Below, one piece after another: positions 28,144-36,811 of a stretch of DNA of 64,000 nt. A model generated the notes under the pieces. It did no database searches. It saw nothing but the letters and a program-made list of their open reading frames with translations, and was not told the origin of the DNA. The stretch covers positions 496,001 to 560,000 of the forward strand of contig JAEZZQ010000015.1 in assembly GCA_023442465.1 (NCBI GenBank), read 5' to 3'. Source of the DNA: Bacillota bacterium (GTDB lineage: Bacteria; Bacillota; Clostridia; Lachnospirales; Lachnospiraceae). Position 1 is the first letter of the stretch. Each line of letters starts with the position of its first letter. The position numbers and the translations under genes were made by a program.

Positions 28144-28593
28144 TTAACCCTTGCCCATTTCCAACCCCTTCAAGGCCATGGACTTGCTCGCTGTAAATGC
28201 CGTAGCATTCGCTTCGTATGCCCGGCTTGCATCTATCATATTCGTCATCTCCGTAATAATATTGACATTAGGATACGATACATATCCATCCTCGTCCGCA
28301 TCAGGATGAGACGGGTCGTAAGTCTTTACCATATCCGTCCACGTGTCATCATAGACACCATTTACCTTTACCCCTGTTCCTGAATATCTGTCAGTCGCCG
28401 TATTCAGTACATTGCTGAAGGGTGTCTGGGAATTCTTCTCCGCGAAGGTAACCACCTTCCTGCGATAAGGAGTTCCATCTTCCGTACGCGTAGTATTTGC
28501 ATTCGCGATGTTCTGCGAAATAATATCCATCCGGTATCTCTGAGCGGTCATTCCCGATGAATTAATGTTAAATGATGTAAAAATATCACTCAT
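28144..28593 (-). CDS. flgC: Flagellar rod protein FlgC
   Basis: FlgC is a proximal rod protein. The 149-residue product has the N-terminal rod signature (SSGMTAQRYRMDIISQNIAN, then ANTTRTEDG) and a C-terminal helix with MTNMIDASRAYEANATAFTA. Length is typical of the family. It follows flgB by 20 bases. Confidence 0.96.
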   Translation of the reverse strand: MSDIFTSFNINSSGMTAQRYRMDIISQNIANANTTRTEDGTPYRRKVVTFAEKNSQTPFSNVLNTATDRYSGTGVKVNGVYDDTWTDMVKTYDPSHPDADEDGYVSYPNVNIITEMTNMIDASRAYEANATAFTASKSMALKGLEMGKG

Positions 28594-28613
28594 TTACAGC
28601 TCCCCCTAATCCC

Positions 28614-29003
28614 TTATTTCATAACCATCTGAAGATTCTTAAATTCCTGCGTCATACTGTCAACCAAGCCATTATACCGAAGCTGGTTCGCAGCAAGCGT
28701 CACATTCTCCGTCTCGATATCTACGTTATTTCCGTCCAAACGGTAAGAAAAATTCGCCGAGTCGATATAAGTGCGTGGATTTAACTTATTGATTTTCAAA
28801 TCGCTAACCTTATCATCCATGGAGGTATATTTGGAATGCTCCAAAGCTCTTTTCAGTTCCGACTCGAACTCCACATCCTGCCGCTTATATCCCGGAGTGG
28901 ATACATTCGCTATGTTATTAGCAATCACATCGTTGCGAATCCATGCCGCGTCTGCCGCCTTATCCAGTACATTAATATAATCAAACGTATTGCTGTTAAT
29001 CAT
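28614..29003 (-). CDS. flgB: Flagellar rod protein FlgB
   Basis: FlgB is the first proximal rod protein and the first gene of this operon. The 129-residue product has AAWIRNDVIANNIANVSTPG, with the conserved TPGYKRQDVEFE continuation, and a C-terminal helix NQLRYNGLVDSMTQEFKNLQ. AAGGAG lies seven bases before the ATG. The gene is preceded by about 95 bases of leader and a sigma-A-like promoter. Confidence 0.96.
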   Translation of the reverse strand: MINSNTFDYINVLDKAADAAWIRNDVIANNIANVSTPGYKRQDVEFESELKRALEHSKYTSMDDKVSDLKINKLNPRTYIDSANFSYRLDGNNVDIETENVTLAANQLRYNGLVDSMTQEFKNLQMVMK

Positions 29004-29105
29004 AACTTTCTCCTTCGTAAGTACTTGCTCGTCTATATCTTGGATAAAAAATCCAAATCCCTTCTGATTACCCCAAAATATAGCCTTCCTAATCTACTAT
29101 TTTCT

Positions 29106-29133
29106 ATTATAAATTATTTATTAAAAAACACAA
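29106..29133 (-). promoter_or_regulatory. Likely sigma-A promoter of the fla/che operon
   Basis: On the minus strand TTGTGT (29128-29133) and a perfect TATAAT (29106-29111) are 16 bases apart, giving a predicted start near 29098 and a leader of about 95 bases before flgB. It begins just past the codY terminator, matching the Bacillus layout where fla/che has its own promoter behind codY. No convincing sigma-D sequence was seen. Confidence 0.7.
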
Positions 29134-29144
29134 GATTTTTTTAC

Positions 29145-29187
29145 AAAAAAAGACAAAAAGGATTTATGAATACTTCAATAAATCCTT
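29145..29187 (-). terminator. Intrinsic terminator of codY
   Basis: AAGGATTTAT and ATAAATCCTT form a perfect 10-bp stem with a 10-base loop, followed on the minus strand by TTTGTCTTTTTTT. It lies 32 bases past the codY stop and separates codY from the fla/che promoter. Confidence 0.85.
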
Positions 29188-29218
29188 ATTGTTTTCTCTC
29201 TTTTTCGACATTTTTCTG

Positions 29219-30004
29219 TTATTTTCTGCTTTCTTTTTTAATTCTCTCGATTTCGTCGAACACTACGTCGTTGAGTACCTTAATATAAGTCCCCTTCATT
29301 CCCGAGGATCTGGACTCGATAACTCCCGCACTTTCGAACTTTCTCAACGCATTTACGATTACCGATCTGGTAATTCCTACTCGATCCGCAATCTTGCTTG
29401 CCACCAGAATTCCCTCCGTTCCGCCCAGCTCATCGAATATATGAGTAATCGCCTCCAATTCGGAAAACGAAAGAGTACTGACTGCAGAGCGCACAACAGC
29501 AACCTTCCGCCCTTCCTCCGCGTTTTCCTCGTTCACAGCCCGCAGCATCTCGAGTCCTACTACTGTAGTTCCGTATTCACACAATATAATATCGTCGATA
29601 TCATACTGCTCGTCACCTTTATAAATGAATAATGTACCCAGCCGCTCTCCCGCTATATCGATAGGCGTGATAATCGCCTGAATCTTCTTCATATCGATAG
29701 TCTCAAAACCAAGTGTCTCCAGATTCACGTTCTCTTTCGTGGATAAGACAGCCAACATTCTCTCGTTCAGCATAGAATCAATAAAACCGCCTACCTTGCC
29801 AACGATCAGTTCATTGATGGAATCTACCCCCGGCGCTGTTCCTACGCCGAGCACCTTTCCTTTTTTGCTGATCACAAGAACATTAGAATACAATATCTCG
29901 CACAATACGCTGCATATGTCGTTAAAAACCACTTTGCTGGAATTATTATTATGCAATAGCTTGCCTATTTTTCTTGTCTTGTCCAACAATTGAACACTGC
30001 TCAT
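29219..30004 (-). CDS. codY: Global transcriptional regulator CodY
   Basis: CodY senses branched-chain amino acids and GTP and represses many stationary-phase genes, including motility in Bacillus. The 261-residue product begins LLDKTRKIGKLLHNNN, has an N-terminal GAF domain (about 1-155) and a C-terminal winged helix with ASKIADRVGITRSVIVNALR at about 200-222 and SRSSGMKGTYIKVLN. The ribosome site GGAGGTAGGGGA precedes the ATG. It adjoins flgB, the same adjacency as in Bacillus subtilis, with its own promoter and a structured leader. Confidence 0.97.
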   Translation of the reverse strand: MSSVQLLDKTRKIGKLLHNNNSSKVVFNDICSVLCEILYSNVLVISKKGKVLGVGTAPGVDSINELIVGKVGGFIDSMLNERMLAVLSTKENVNLETLGFETIDMKKIQAIITPIDIAGERLGTLFIYKGDEQYDIDDIILCEYGTTVVGLEMLRAVNEENAEEGRKVAVVRSAVSTLSFSELEAITHIFDELGGTEGILVASKIADRVGITRSVIVNALRKFESAGVIESRSSGMKGTYIKVLNDVVFDEIERIKKESRK

Positions 30005-30071
30005 TCCCCTACCTCCAATTTTCCTTTTGTATTAGGCAGTTGCCGTACTTAATAGGGGGACGGGAAATGCA

Positions 30072-30192
30072 GAACAAAAGTGTGCTCCATGCATTCTCGC
30101 GGCCAAAAACTTCGACAGCACAGCTTTTGTTCCGCGCGTAGCTGCGCATCCATTTTTAATGTAGTAGGAAAATGTTCCTATTACATTAAAAA
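30072..30192. repeat. Palindromic repeat family A, copy 1, in the codY leader
   Basis: Two nested structures lie in the codY 5' leader. TTTTTAATGTAGTAGGAA at 30153-30170 pairs with 30175-30192 (17 of 18, four-base loop), and GAACAAAAG at 30072-30080 pairs with CTTTTGTTC at 30124-30132 around a longer loop. A core of about 27 bases, including GATGCGCAGCT, recurs at 43500-43532 next to rpsT, so this is a dispersed element rather than a codY-specific leader. It lies downstream of the predicted codY start site and would fold in the mRNA. Confidence 0.7.
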
Positions 30193-30221
30193 ATCCCCCA
30201 GAATTGTTGTTTAATACGCTA

Positions 30222-30250
30222 ATTGTATCACAATATTTTCGTAATATCAA
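30222..30250 (-). promoter_or_regulatory. Predicted sigma-A promoter of codY
   Basis: TTGATA (30245-30250), a 17-base spacer and TACAAT (30222-30227) on the minus strand. The predicted transcript has a leader of about 210 bases that contains repeat A. Confidence 0.75.
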
Positions 30251-30293
30251 CGATTCACAGGGGAATTATTTAAAAATTTGTCGAATTTTAAAA

Positions 30294-30308
30294 CAATTTC
30301 TGAAATTG
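30294..30308. promoter_or_regulatory. Candidate CodY box upstream of codY
   Basis: CAATTTCTGAAATTG is a near-perfect palindrome matching the CodY consensus AATTTTCWGAAAATT at 11 of 15 positions, with the central TTTCWGAAA intact. It lies about 44 bases upstream of the codY -35 hexamer and 14 bases past the topA stop. Autoregulation is inference. Confidence 0.45.
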
Positions 30309-30321
30309 CGGTGGTCAATTT

Positions 30322-32400
30322 TTAATTTTGCGGATTATTGGGACGGTTCATCACGTGTCCGCAGTTCTCATCAGAGCAAACCAGCTTATTTCCCTTTTCC
30401 AACATAAGGGAACCGCATTTTTCACATTTTATTTCGGAAGGCTTCTGCCACACCATAAAGTCACATTCCGGATTGCCTACGCAGCCGTAATATTTTCTGC
30501 CTTTTTTCGTCTTCTTGAGCACAATATCCTTCCCGCACTTAGGGCACGGAATTCCAATCTTCTCCAGATAGGGCTTGGTATTGCGACATTCAGGGAATCC
30601 GGGGCAAGCCAGGAATCTACCGTGAGGCCCGTACTTAATCACCATCTGTTTTCCGCACACCTCACATACCTCATCCGACACCTCGTCAGCTATCTTCACG
30701 TGCTCCAGCTCTTTTTCTGCCTTCTGCACTGCTTCCTCCAAATCAGGATAAAAATTGGAAACGATACTCTTCCACTTCACGCTTCCTTCTTCTACTCCGT
30801 CCAGAAGCACTTCCATATTCGCGGTAAAATTCACATCCACAATGCTGGGAAAAGCTTCCTTCATCATGTTGTTCACCACTTCTCCAAGCTCCGTCACATA
30901 CAGATTCTTGTTTTCCTTCACCACATACCGCCTTGCCAGAATAGTCGTAATGGTCGGCGCATAGGTGCTGGGGCGGCCTATTCCCAACTCCTCCAATGCA
31001 CGTACTAAAGAGGCCTCGGTATAGTGCGGTGCCGGCTGAGTGAAATGCTGCTTATAATCAAAGGCTTCGAACTCCAGCTTTGTATCCTTATCGATACCTT
31101 TGATGAGAGTATTGCTTTCTTCCTTTTCCTCTTCCTCCGTATAAACACTCATAAAACCGTCGAAGATGACCTTCGATGCGGCTACCGTAAAACGGTGTCC
31201 GTTCCCGTCGATCTTCACTGAGGTCGTCTCATATTTCGCAGGATTCATGCGACTGGCGGCAAATCGTTTCCAAATGAGCTGATAAAGACGGAACTGATCT
31301 CTCGATAAGGAATCCTTCATTTCAAAAGGAGTTCTGACTATGTCTGTAGGACGAATCGCCTCATGGGCATCCTGAATCTTCTGGGACGCTTTTTTTTCAT
31401 TGGCTGCTACCGCAGCATATTGGCTGCCATAAACCGAGTCGATATATTCTCTGGCCTGCCTTTCCGCCTCTTCGGAAACTCTTGTGGAGTCCGTACGAAG
31501 ATATGTGATAATACCTACGGTACCGTTTCCCTTTATATCCACACCTTCATATAGCTGTTGGGCGAGACGCATCGTTTTCTGAGTAGAAAAGTTGAGCACT
31601 TTGCTGGCTTCCTGCTGCAAAGTGGAGGTGGTAAAGGGCAGAGGCGCTTTTTTGGTACGCTCTCCTTTTTTCACTTCCGCCACTTCGTATCTGGCGCCCT
31701 TTAACTCTTTTATAATATCGTTTAATTCCTTCTCGGAAGAAATATTCACTTTCCCTTCAGTAGTTCCATAATATTTTGCCGCCAGAGGTTTCTTTTCACC
31801 CGGAATATGCAAAAGGGCGTCCAGCGTCCAGTACTCCTCCGGAATGAATGCGTTGATTTCATCCTCCCTGTCACAAATAATGCGAAGCGCTACCGACTGC
31901 ACACGACCTGCGCTCAGTCCTCTCTTTACCTTTGCCCACAATACGGGCGAGATACGATAGCCCACCATTCGGTCCAAGACTCTTCTGGCCTGCTGCGCAT
32001 CCACCAGGTCCATATCCACCTTACGGGCGTTCTTAAGAGATTCCTTTACCGCATTCTTTGTAATTTCGTTAAAGGTAATGCGGTATACTTTCTTATCCTC
32101 CAGCTTAAGCGCCTTCGTAAGATGCCATGAAATCGCTTCTCCTTCACGGTCAGGGTCGGTTGCCAGATAAATTTTTTCCGCCTTTTTCACTTCTTTGCGA
32201 AGATTCGCGAGAATATCTCCCTTCCCCCGAATGGTAATATATTTCGGTTCATAATCGTTTTCTATGTCAATTCCCAGTTGGCTCTTGGGCATGTCTCTCA
32301 CATGTCCGTTACTCGCGGCAACTTCATAATTAGGCCCCAAAAATTTCTTAATCGTCTTTACTTTCGCGGGCGATTCCACAATCACTAAATACTTTGCCAT
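30322..32400 (-). CDS. topA: DNA topoisomerase I TopA
   Basis: TopA relaxes negative supercoils. From ATG 32400, preceded by AGGGGAAG, it encodes 692 residues. A TOPRIM domain opens the protein (VESPAKVKTIKKFLG, then DPDREGEAISWHL), the catalytic Tyr lies in TYLRTDSTRVS near residue 300, and three four-cysteine zinc motifs close it (CEVCGKQM, CPKCGKDI, CEKCGSLM). An in-frame upstream start would add six residues but lacks a ribosome site. It lies between dprA and codY, a shortened version of the Bacillus order. Confidence 0.97.
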   Translation of the reverse strand: MAKYLVIVESPAKVKTIKKFLGPNYEVAASNGHVRDMPKSQLGIDIENDYEPKYITIRGKGDILANLRKEVKKAEKIYLATDPDREGEAISWHLTKALKLEDKKVYRITFNEITKNAVKESLKNARKVDMDLVDAQQARRVLDRMVGYRISPVLWAKVKRGLSAGRVQSVALRIICDREDEINAFIPEEYWTLDALLHIPGEKKPLAAKYYGTTEGKVNISSEKELNDIIKELKGARYEVAEVKKGERTKKAPLPFTTSTLQQEASKVLNFSTQKTMRLAQQLYEGVDIKGNGTVGIITYLRTDSTRVSEEAERQAREYIDSVYGSQYAAVAANEKKASQKIQDAHEAIRPTDIVRTPFEMKDSLSRDQFRLYQLIWKRFAASRMNPAKYETTSVKIDGNGHRFTVAASKVIFDGFMSVYTEEEEKEESNTLIKGIDKDTKLEFEAFDYKQHFTQPAPHYTEASLVRALEELGIGRPSTYAPTITTILARRYVVKENKNLYVTELGEVVNNMMKEAFPSIVDVNFTANMEVLLDGVEEGSVKWKSIVSNFYPDLEEAVQKAEKELEHVKIADEVSDEVCEVCGKQMVIKYGPHGRFLACPGFPECRNTKPYLEKIGIPCPKCGKDIVLKKTKKGRKYYGCVGNPECDFMVWQKPSEIKCEKCGSLMLEKGNKLVCSDENCGHVMNRPNNPQN

Positions 32401-32486
32401 ATTTCTTCCCCTGTCCATCTGCTATAGTTTCTTCTATATATAATGCGGCATAAGCACAATAGTTCTGCCAGCCTGCAACTTGCATC

Positions 32487-32515
32487 ACTATACAATAATT
32501 TTTCTGCGCTTGCAA
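32487..32515 (-). promoter_or_regulatory. Predicted sigma-A promoter of topA
   Basis: TTGCAA (32510-32515), 17-base spacer, TATAGT (32487-32492) on the minus strand, with an ~80-base leader to the topA ATG. It lies in the dprA-topA gap, so topA need not depend on read-through. Confidence 0.65.
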
Positions 32516-32554
32516 GTAATATTATGAAAAATTTAGAAATTTTATTCATTTATC

Positions 32555-33679
32555 CTATATACGAATATTATATTTTCCGACTTTTTGATAGCATCCTGCG
32601 GACACCTGCCTTACCCTTCCCTCCATGCAAAGACTCATGAGACAGCATATGATTTCCCTATATTCCATGCCGGATTCCCTTTGAAGTTGTTCTATGCTCT
32701 TAGGATAAAAATCAAGGCAATCCTCAAGCTTTACATGTGCGTTATCCTCTTTATCAGCTTTTGCACCGGACAGCTTCTCCTCCCATCTCTTCCTTTTTTC
32801 ACGCAGGCCGGTCTCTTCAAGCATCTCGGAAACAGAAAGCATAAGCCCTGCCCCCTGCTTTATCAGCCGGTTACAGCCTTCGCTCAGGCTATCCGTAGCC
32901 CTTCCGGGAAGCACGTATACCTCCTTCCCCTGTTCAAGCGCCATATCTGCTGTGATCAGGGTCCCGCTCTTCTCCCTCGCTTCAATAATGACTACCACAT
33001 CCGAAAGGCCGCTGATAATCCGGTTTCTTGGCGGAAAGAGCTGAGGCTTAGGATTGGTCCCGGGAGGGTACTCCGAAAGTATCCCTCCCTGCGTCTTCAT
33101 CTGCTCATAGATATCCCTGCTTTCCGCCGGATAGCAAATATCTGCACCGCAGCCTAATACCGCGTAGCTGTTTCCCCCTGCCTCTAACGCCGCTCTCTGC
33201 CCGATACTGTCGATTCCTCTCGCCATTCCGCTTATAAGCGCCACTCCCTCTCCGGCCAACTGATTCCCCCACAATCCTGCCATATACCGTCCATATTCCG
33301 AACATTCTCTGGCACCGATTATCGCCACAGAGGGTACCGACTTATCCGGCAGCCTTCCATAAAAATACAGTCCGAAGGGAGCATCCTCTATCGCCGCCAA
33401 CTTTTCAGGATAAGAAGGTTCTGACAAGCTGACAAAATTCACTCCCATTTCCTGAAGCTTCTCATATTCTCCTTCCACATCCCAGTGCTTCCTCCCTTTT
33501 ACCATTTTCTCCGCCTTTTTACCGGAAAGGAGTTGCGCCAGTTCTTTTTCAGGCATCTCGTATACCGCCTTGGCACTCTTGGCATAAGAGGAGAGCTTGC
33601 GCTTCATTCTATTGCCGATTCCCAAGACATTTGCCAGCCAATAGGCATAGGGCTCATCCCCATTATATTTCCCATTCAT
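32555..33679 (-). CDS. dprA: DNA-processing protein DprA (Smf)
   Basis: DprA loads RecA onto incoming single-stranded DNA during transformation. The 374-residue product has an N-terminal helical domain, the Rossmann-like core with IIGARECSEYG, SGMARGIDSIGQRAAL, LGCGADICYP and ALEQGKEVYVLPG, and a C-terminal winged-helix segment (about 305-374). It lies six bases after the comM stop, and the two competence-linked genes are probably co-transcribed. No other competence genes are in the window. Confidence 0.95.
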   Translation of the reverse strand: MNGKYNGDEPYAYWLANVLGIGNRMKRKLSSYAKSAKAVYEMPEKELAQLLSGKKAEKMVKGRKHWDVEGEYEKLQEMGVNFVSLSEPSYPEKLAAIEDAPFGLYFYGRLPDKSVPSVAIIGARECSEYGRYMAGLWGNQLAGEGVALISGMARGIDSIGQRAALEAGGNSYAVLGCGADICYPAESRDIYEQMKTQGGILSEYPPGTNPKPQLFPPRNRIISGLSDVVVIIEAREKSGTLITADMALEQGKEVYVLPGRATDSLSEGCNRLIKQGAGLMLSVSEMLEETGLREKRKRWEEKLSGAKADKEDNAHVKLEDCLDFYPKSIEQLQRESGMEYREIICCLMSLCMEGRVRQVSAGCYQKVGKYNIRI

Positions 33680-33685
33680 ATGCTT

Positions 33686-35227
33686 TTACCTCTCCCAATA
33701 TTTATTCCCTTCCATACGGTAACTGATAGCTTCTGCCAAGTGTATCTCCTTAATCTGTTCACTTTCGTCCAAATCCGCAATAGTGCGTGCTACACGGAGG
33801 ATTCTGTAATAACCTCTGGCACTAAGCCTCAAGGAAGAAAAAGCTTTCTCCATCAGCTTCTCTTCCTTATCCTCCAATAAACAGAACCTGGGGATATCCT
33901 TTGCCGTCAGTCCCGCATTACATTCATATCCCCTTCCGCTATACCTCTCTTCCTGCCGCTTCCTGGCCCTTATCACACGCTTTCTTATGAAAGCACTGGA
34001 TTCACCTTCCCCCTTTCCGGTCAGCTCCTTCATGGCAATTTGCGATACCTCTGCACACAAATCGACTCTATCCAAAATCGGCCCAGATATACGGCTTTGG
34101 TATTTCTTGATATCTGCCGATGTGCAGCGGCATCTGTTCACATCCGGATAATATCCGCAGGGGCAGGGATTCAGAGCTCCTACCAGCATAAAGTCTGCCG
34201 GATATGTACAATTCCCTCCGATTCTGTCGATATGGATCTGCTTCTCCTCCAGAGGCTGCCTCAGCATGTCCAGCACATGCTGGCCAAATTCAGGCATCTC
34301 ATCCAAAAACAGTACTCCCAGGTGGGCAAGACTGATAATTCCAGGCCTGGGAATCCTCCCCCCACCCGTAAGGGAAGATACCGTCACCGTATGGTGAGGA
34401 CTTAAAAAGGGCCTCTTTTCAATGAGAGTCTTCCCGCTGCTTAGCTTTCCCGCAACGCTATAGAGCGAGGAAACCTCAAGGCACTCATCCTTCGTAAGCG
34501 GCGGAAGAATTCCCGTAAGCCGGTTTGCTATCATCGTCTTGCCGGAACCGGGAGGCCCTACCAGCAATAAATTATGAAAGCCTGCCGCAGCGATTTCCGC
34601 CGCCCGTTTCGCTGCCGCCTGTCCGCTTATTTCTGAAAAATCAGGCGCTTTTTCCCGCTTTCTCACCTTGCTTCCCGCAACTTTTTCCGTCCTTTTCTCT
34701 TCCCTGCGCTCTCCCCTTAAATAGCTGAGTGCATCTTGAAGGGAAACGGCACCTATCACCTCTATTCCGGATATTACTGCTCCCTCTGCCTTATTTTCTT
34801 CGGGTACCAGACACCTCTTTATTCCTTCCGCCTTTGCCCGTCTTACAAGAGGAAGGATTCCTTTAATGGGATTAACCTTTCCATTCAGACTAAGTTCTCC
34901 GACAATCATAATTCCGGATACCGCCTCTTCCTTTATATAGTCCATGGAACGAAGCATACCTACCGCTATCGGAAGATCAAACGCCGTCCCTTCCTTCCTT
35001 ATATTTGCAGGAGACAGATTGACCGTAGTGCGCATAGGTGACAGCATGATGCCGGAATTTTTCAGCGCTACCCTTACCCGTTCTCCCGCTTCCTTCACCT
35101 CGCTGCTCAAATAACCCACCATTAAAAAACCCGGCAGGCCCTTTGCCATATCCACCTCTACATGGACCAGCATGGCATTCATGCCGCATATAGCGGCTGA
35201 TATTATAGTACTAAACATAAAACACAT
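33686..35227 (-). CDS. comM: ComM/YifB-family Mg-chelatase-like AAA+ protein
   Basis: ComM is a hexameric helicase-like AAA+ protein that aids branch migration in natural transformation in Gram-negatives; its role in Clostridia is less clear. The 513-residue product has the ChlI-like N-terminal domain (VDMAKGLPGFLMVGYLSSEV), Walker A VGPPGSGKTMIAN, Walker B LGVLFLDEMPEFG, a four-Cys-type CPCGYYPDVNRCRC segment and a C-terminal AAA lid. ATG 35227 is chosen, four bases after AAAGGAG; an upstream frame start at 35251 lacks a site. Confidence 0.93.
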   Translation of the reverse strand: MCFMFSTIISAAICGMNAMLVHVEVDMAKGLPGFLMVGYLSSEVKEAGERVRVALKNSGIMLSPMRTTVNLSPANIRKEGTAFDLPIAVGMLRSMDYIKEEAVSGIMIVGELSLNGKVNPIKGILPLVRRAKAEGIKRCLVPEENKAEGAVISGIEVIGAVSLQDALSYLRGERREEKRTEKVAGSKVRKREKAPDFSEISGQAAAKRAAEIAAAGFHNLLLVGPPGSGKTMIANRLTGILPPLTKDECLEVSSLYSVAGKLSSGKTLIEKRPFLSPHHTVTVSSLTGGGRIPRPGIISLAHLGVLFLDEMPEFGQHVLDMLRQPLEEKQIHIDRIGGNCTYPADFMLVGALNPCPCGYYPDVNRCRCTSADIKKYQSRISGPILDRVDLCAEVSQIAMKELTGKGEGESSAFIRKRVIRARKRQEERYSGRGYECNAGLTAKDIPRFCLLEDKEEKLMEKAFSSLRLSARGYYRILRVARTIADLDESEQIKEIHLAEAISYRMEGNKYWER

Positions 35228-35607
35228 TACTCTCCTTTCGTCTTCATTCACTGACGGCTGCGAAATTTGTAATCCTCACCAATTATGGTACATAAATCTC
35301 TGCAGCCGTTACTATTCAGCCTTCCATGCAGCGAAAACAAAACTGCGTCTCCACGTAATTTGGCGAGTGCTGCAAGCGCCAAAATGCAGTCTTATCACAT
35401 TTTGTGTGCATATATATTGCTGTTTAGCCGAAGGTTAAACTGTAACACGCAATCCAACATCTTTGCGATTATCTATTTATATATAAAATGAATATAAAAA
35501 ATGGAGTTTTCGGGGGAATCCCCTGATGTTCCGTCATACGCCCGGCAAAATGCCGGGCGCAGGGAACTTATGATAATAAATGAAATCCTATGTAGTTCTA
35601 AAAACTA
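35228..35607. other. Structured 380-base intergenic region upstream of comM
   Basis: No gene is supported here. It holds several inverted repeats. ACGGCTGC and GCAGCCGT flank about 40 bases near 35262-35318. TTTGGCG and CGCCAAA lie near 35360-35383. A 9-bp GC-rich stem CGCCCGGCA/TGCCGGGCG lies at 35539-35559, itself enclosed by GTTCC/GGAAC, downstream of the HD-GYP gene and without a U-tract. The segment around 35267-35300 resembles 63864-63897 near the right edge. The comM promoter must lie here, but no clear hexamers were found. Confidence 0.5.
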
Positions 35608-36789
35608 TTAAAAGAATTGTCCTGGAATGTATTCTTCCACTTCCATGTTTTCTTCTGCAATCCCGGTATGAAGCTCCGCTTCCTCGAGTTCCGGCACATG
35701 GATGCCGTGCTCGCGCAGCGTCTTCGTATCGATGATACAACGGTTATCCATCGTCTTCATAATATCGACAACTTCCAAATCGCTGTAAGATTTCTCCGCC
35801 AAATCCATGATATTATTGTCTTTAAAGCCTAAGACCATCGGGCGAAGAACATTTTCTTTATTTTTTCTGATTACGATTGCCTTTTCTCCGGTATTCAGCT
35901 CTACACTCACACCGGGCACCAGGATATTCACAGACTCAATAAGAGCATCTACAATCTCCGGCGCATAAATTTCCGGGTGGTTCAGCAAATGCTTAAGCGC
36001 TGCGACCTCCGAAACCGGAGCCGCGTTCAAATGCATCGCGGTCATCGTATCGTAGGTCGTGGCTACAGTAAGTACCTGTGCGCCCATCACCGGCCTAAAC
36101 CTTTTATCCTCCACACCGACCTTAAAATTATCCATCATCTTCTGAGACTGCACACAGATACGCTTAATATTAGGCTCTGCAGAAAATACTCTGCCAATCA
36201 GTTCGAAGCCCGCCGCCTTATAAGAAGCGATCACCTCCTTCTCCGCATCGTTATTCTCTTCCTTCTCCGATACCGCTTTCGGTAACGACAGCATTCCAAC
36301 CTCATGTATTAACGCCGCCATAACGGTATCCATTTGCTCCTCAAGCTTTATATTCAGCACATGAGTTATCATCGCACATAGAATAGCCGTGTTCAGCGCG
36401 TGTTTATATACATGATCCTCTTTACTTCTCAAATTCTGGATAAAATTGATACTCTTATCGAGATGGCCATAACGCCTAAGAATGTTGTTCACGATTACTT
36501 GAAGCTTCGGTCCCCGTTTACTGTCCTTCAATTTATTCAGTTCCTCGCTTAACGCGAATACCGTCATCGTCTGAAAACGCTCGAACAAAATATCTTCCTG
36601 CGTCATCGGCGGAACTGGTTCTGCCGGCTCCAGAATGAACAAACCAATTAAACCGAACGTATGAATACTCTGAATGCCTTGTGCGGTAAGCTTGGAATTG
36701 CGCTCATAAAGCAAGACCCCATCCTTGTTGTAGATCGGCCTTGCCAATCTCATTCCCTTCTTTAACTTCTCTGTTTTCACAAAAAGCAT
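35608..36789 (-). CDS. Degenerate HD-GYP-like protein
   Basis: The 393-residue protein resembles HD-GYP c-di-GMP phosphodiesterases: an N-terminal domain (about 1-100, KLKKGMRLARPIYNKDG), then an HD-like core with KHALNTAILCAMI and ALIHEVGMLSLPKAV. The metal-binding HD pair is HE, and the HHExxDGxGYP signature is absent, replaced by a region reading QSQKMMDNF. Catalysis on c-di-GMP is therefore doubtful; a sensory, binding or scaffold role is more likely. It is 22 bases after sigK and probably co-transcribed. Confidence 0.8.
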   Translation of the reverse strand: MLFVKTEKLKKGMRLARPIYNKDGVLLYERNSKLTAQGIQSIHTFGLIGLFILEPAEPVPPMTQEDILFERFQTMTVFALSEELNKLKDSKRGPKLQVIVNNILRRYGHLDKSINFIQNLRSKEDHVYKHALNTAILCAMITHVLNIKLEEQMDTVMAALIHEVGMLSLPKAVSEKEENNDAEKEVIASYKAAGFELIGRVFSAEPNIKRICVQSQKMMDNFKVGVEDKRFRPVMGAQVLTVATTYDTMTAMHLNAAPVSEVAALKHLLNHPEIYAPEIVDALIESVNILVPGVSVELNTGEKAIVIRKNKENVLRPMVLGFKDNNIMDLAEKSYSDLEVVDIMKTMDNRCIIDTKTLREHGIHVPELEEAELHTGIAEENMEVEEYIPGQFF

Positions 36790-36811
36790 ATACTGTCCCC
36801 CTTATCTGACG

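Noticed and set aside
28981..29100. CodY box in the flgB leader
   Set aside because: The best 15-base match keeps only about seven consensus positions; not enough to call despite the Bacillus precedent.
30032..30250. Open 72-codon frame between codY and topA
   Set aside because: It lies over the codY promoter and repeat A, has no ribosome site and no protein-like composition.
34040..34405. Plus-strand open frames of 60-200 codons antisense to comM, lepA, fliI and other genes
   Set aside because: They shadow strongly recognisable minus-strand genes and lack ribosome sites or family motifs.
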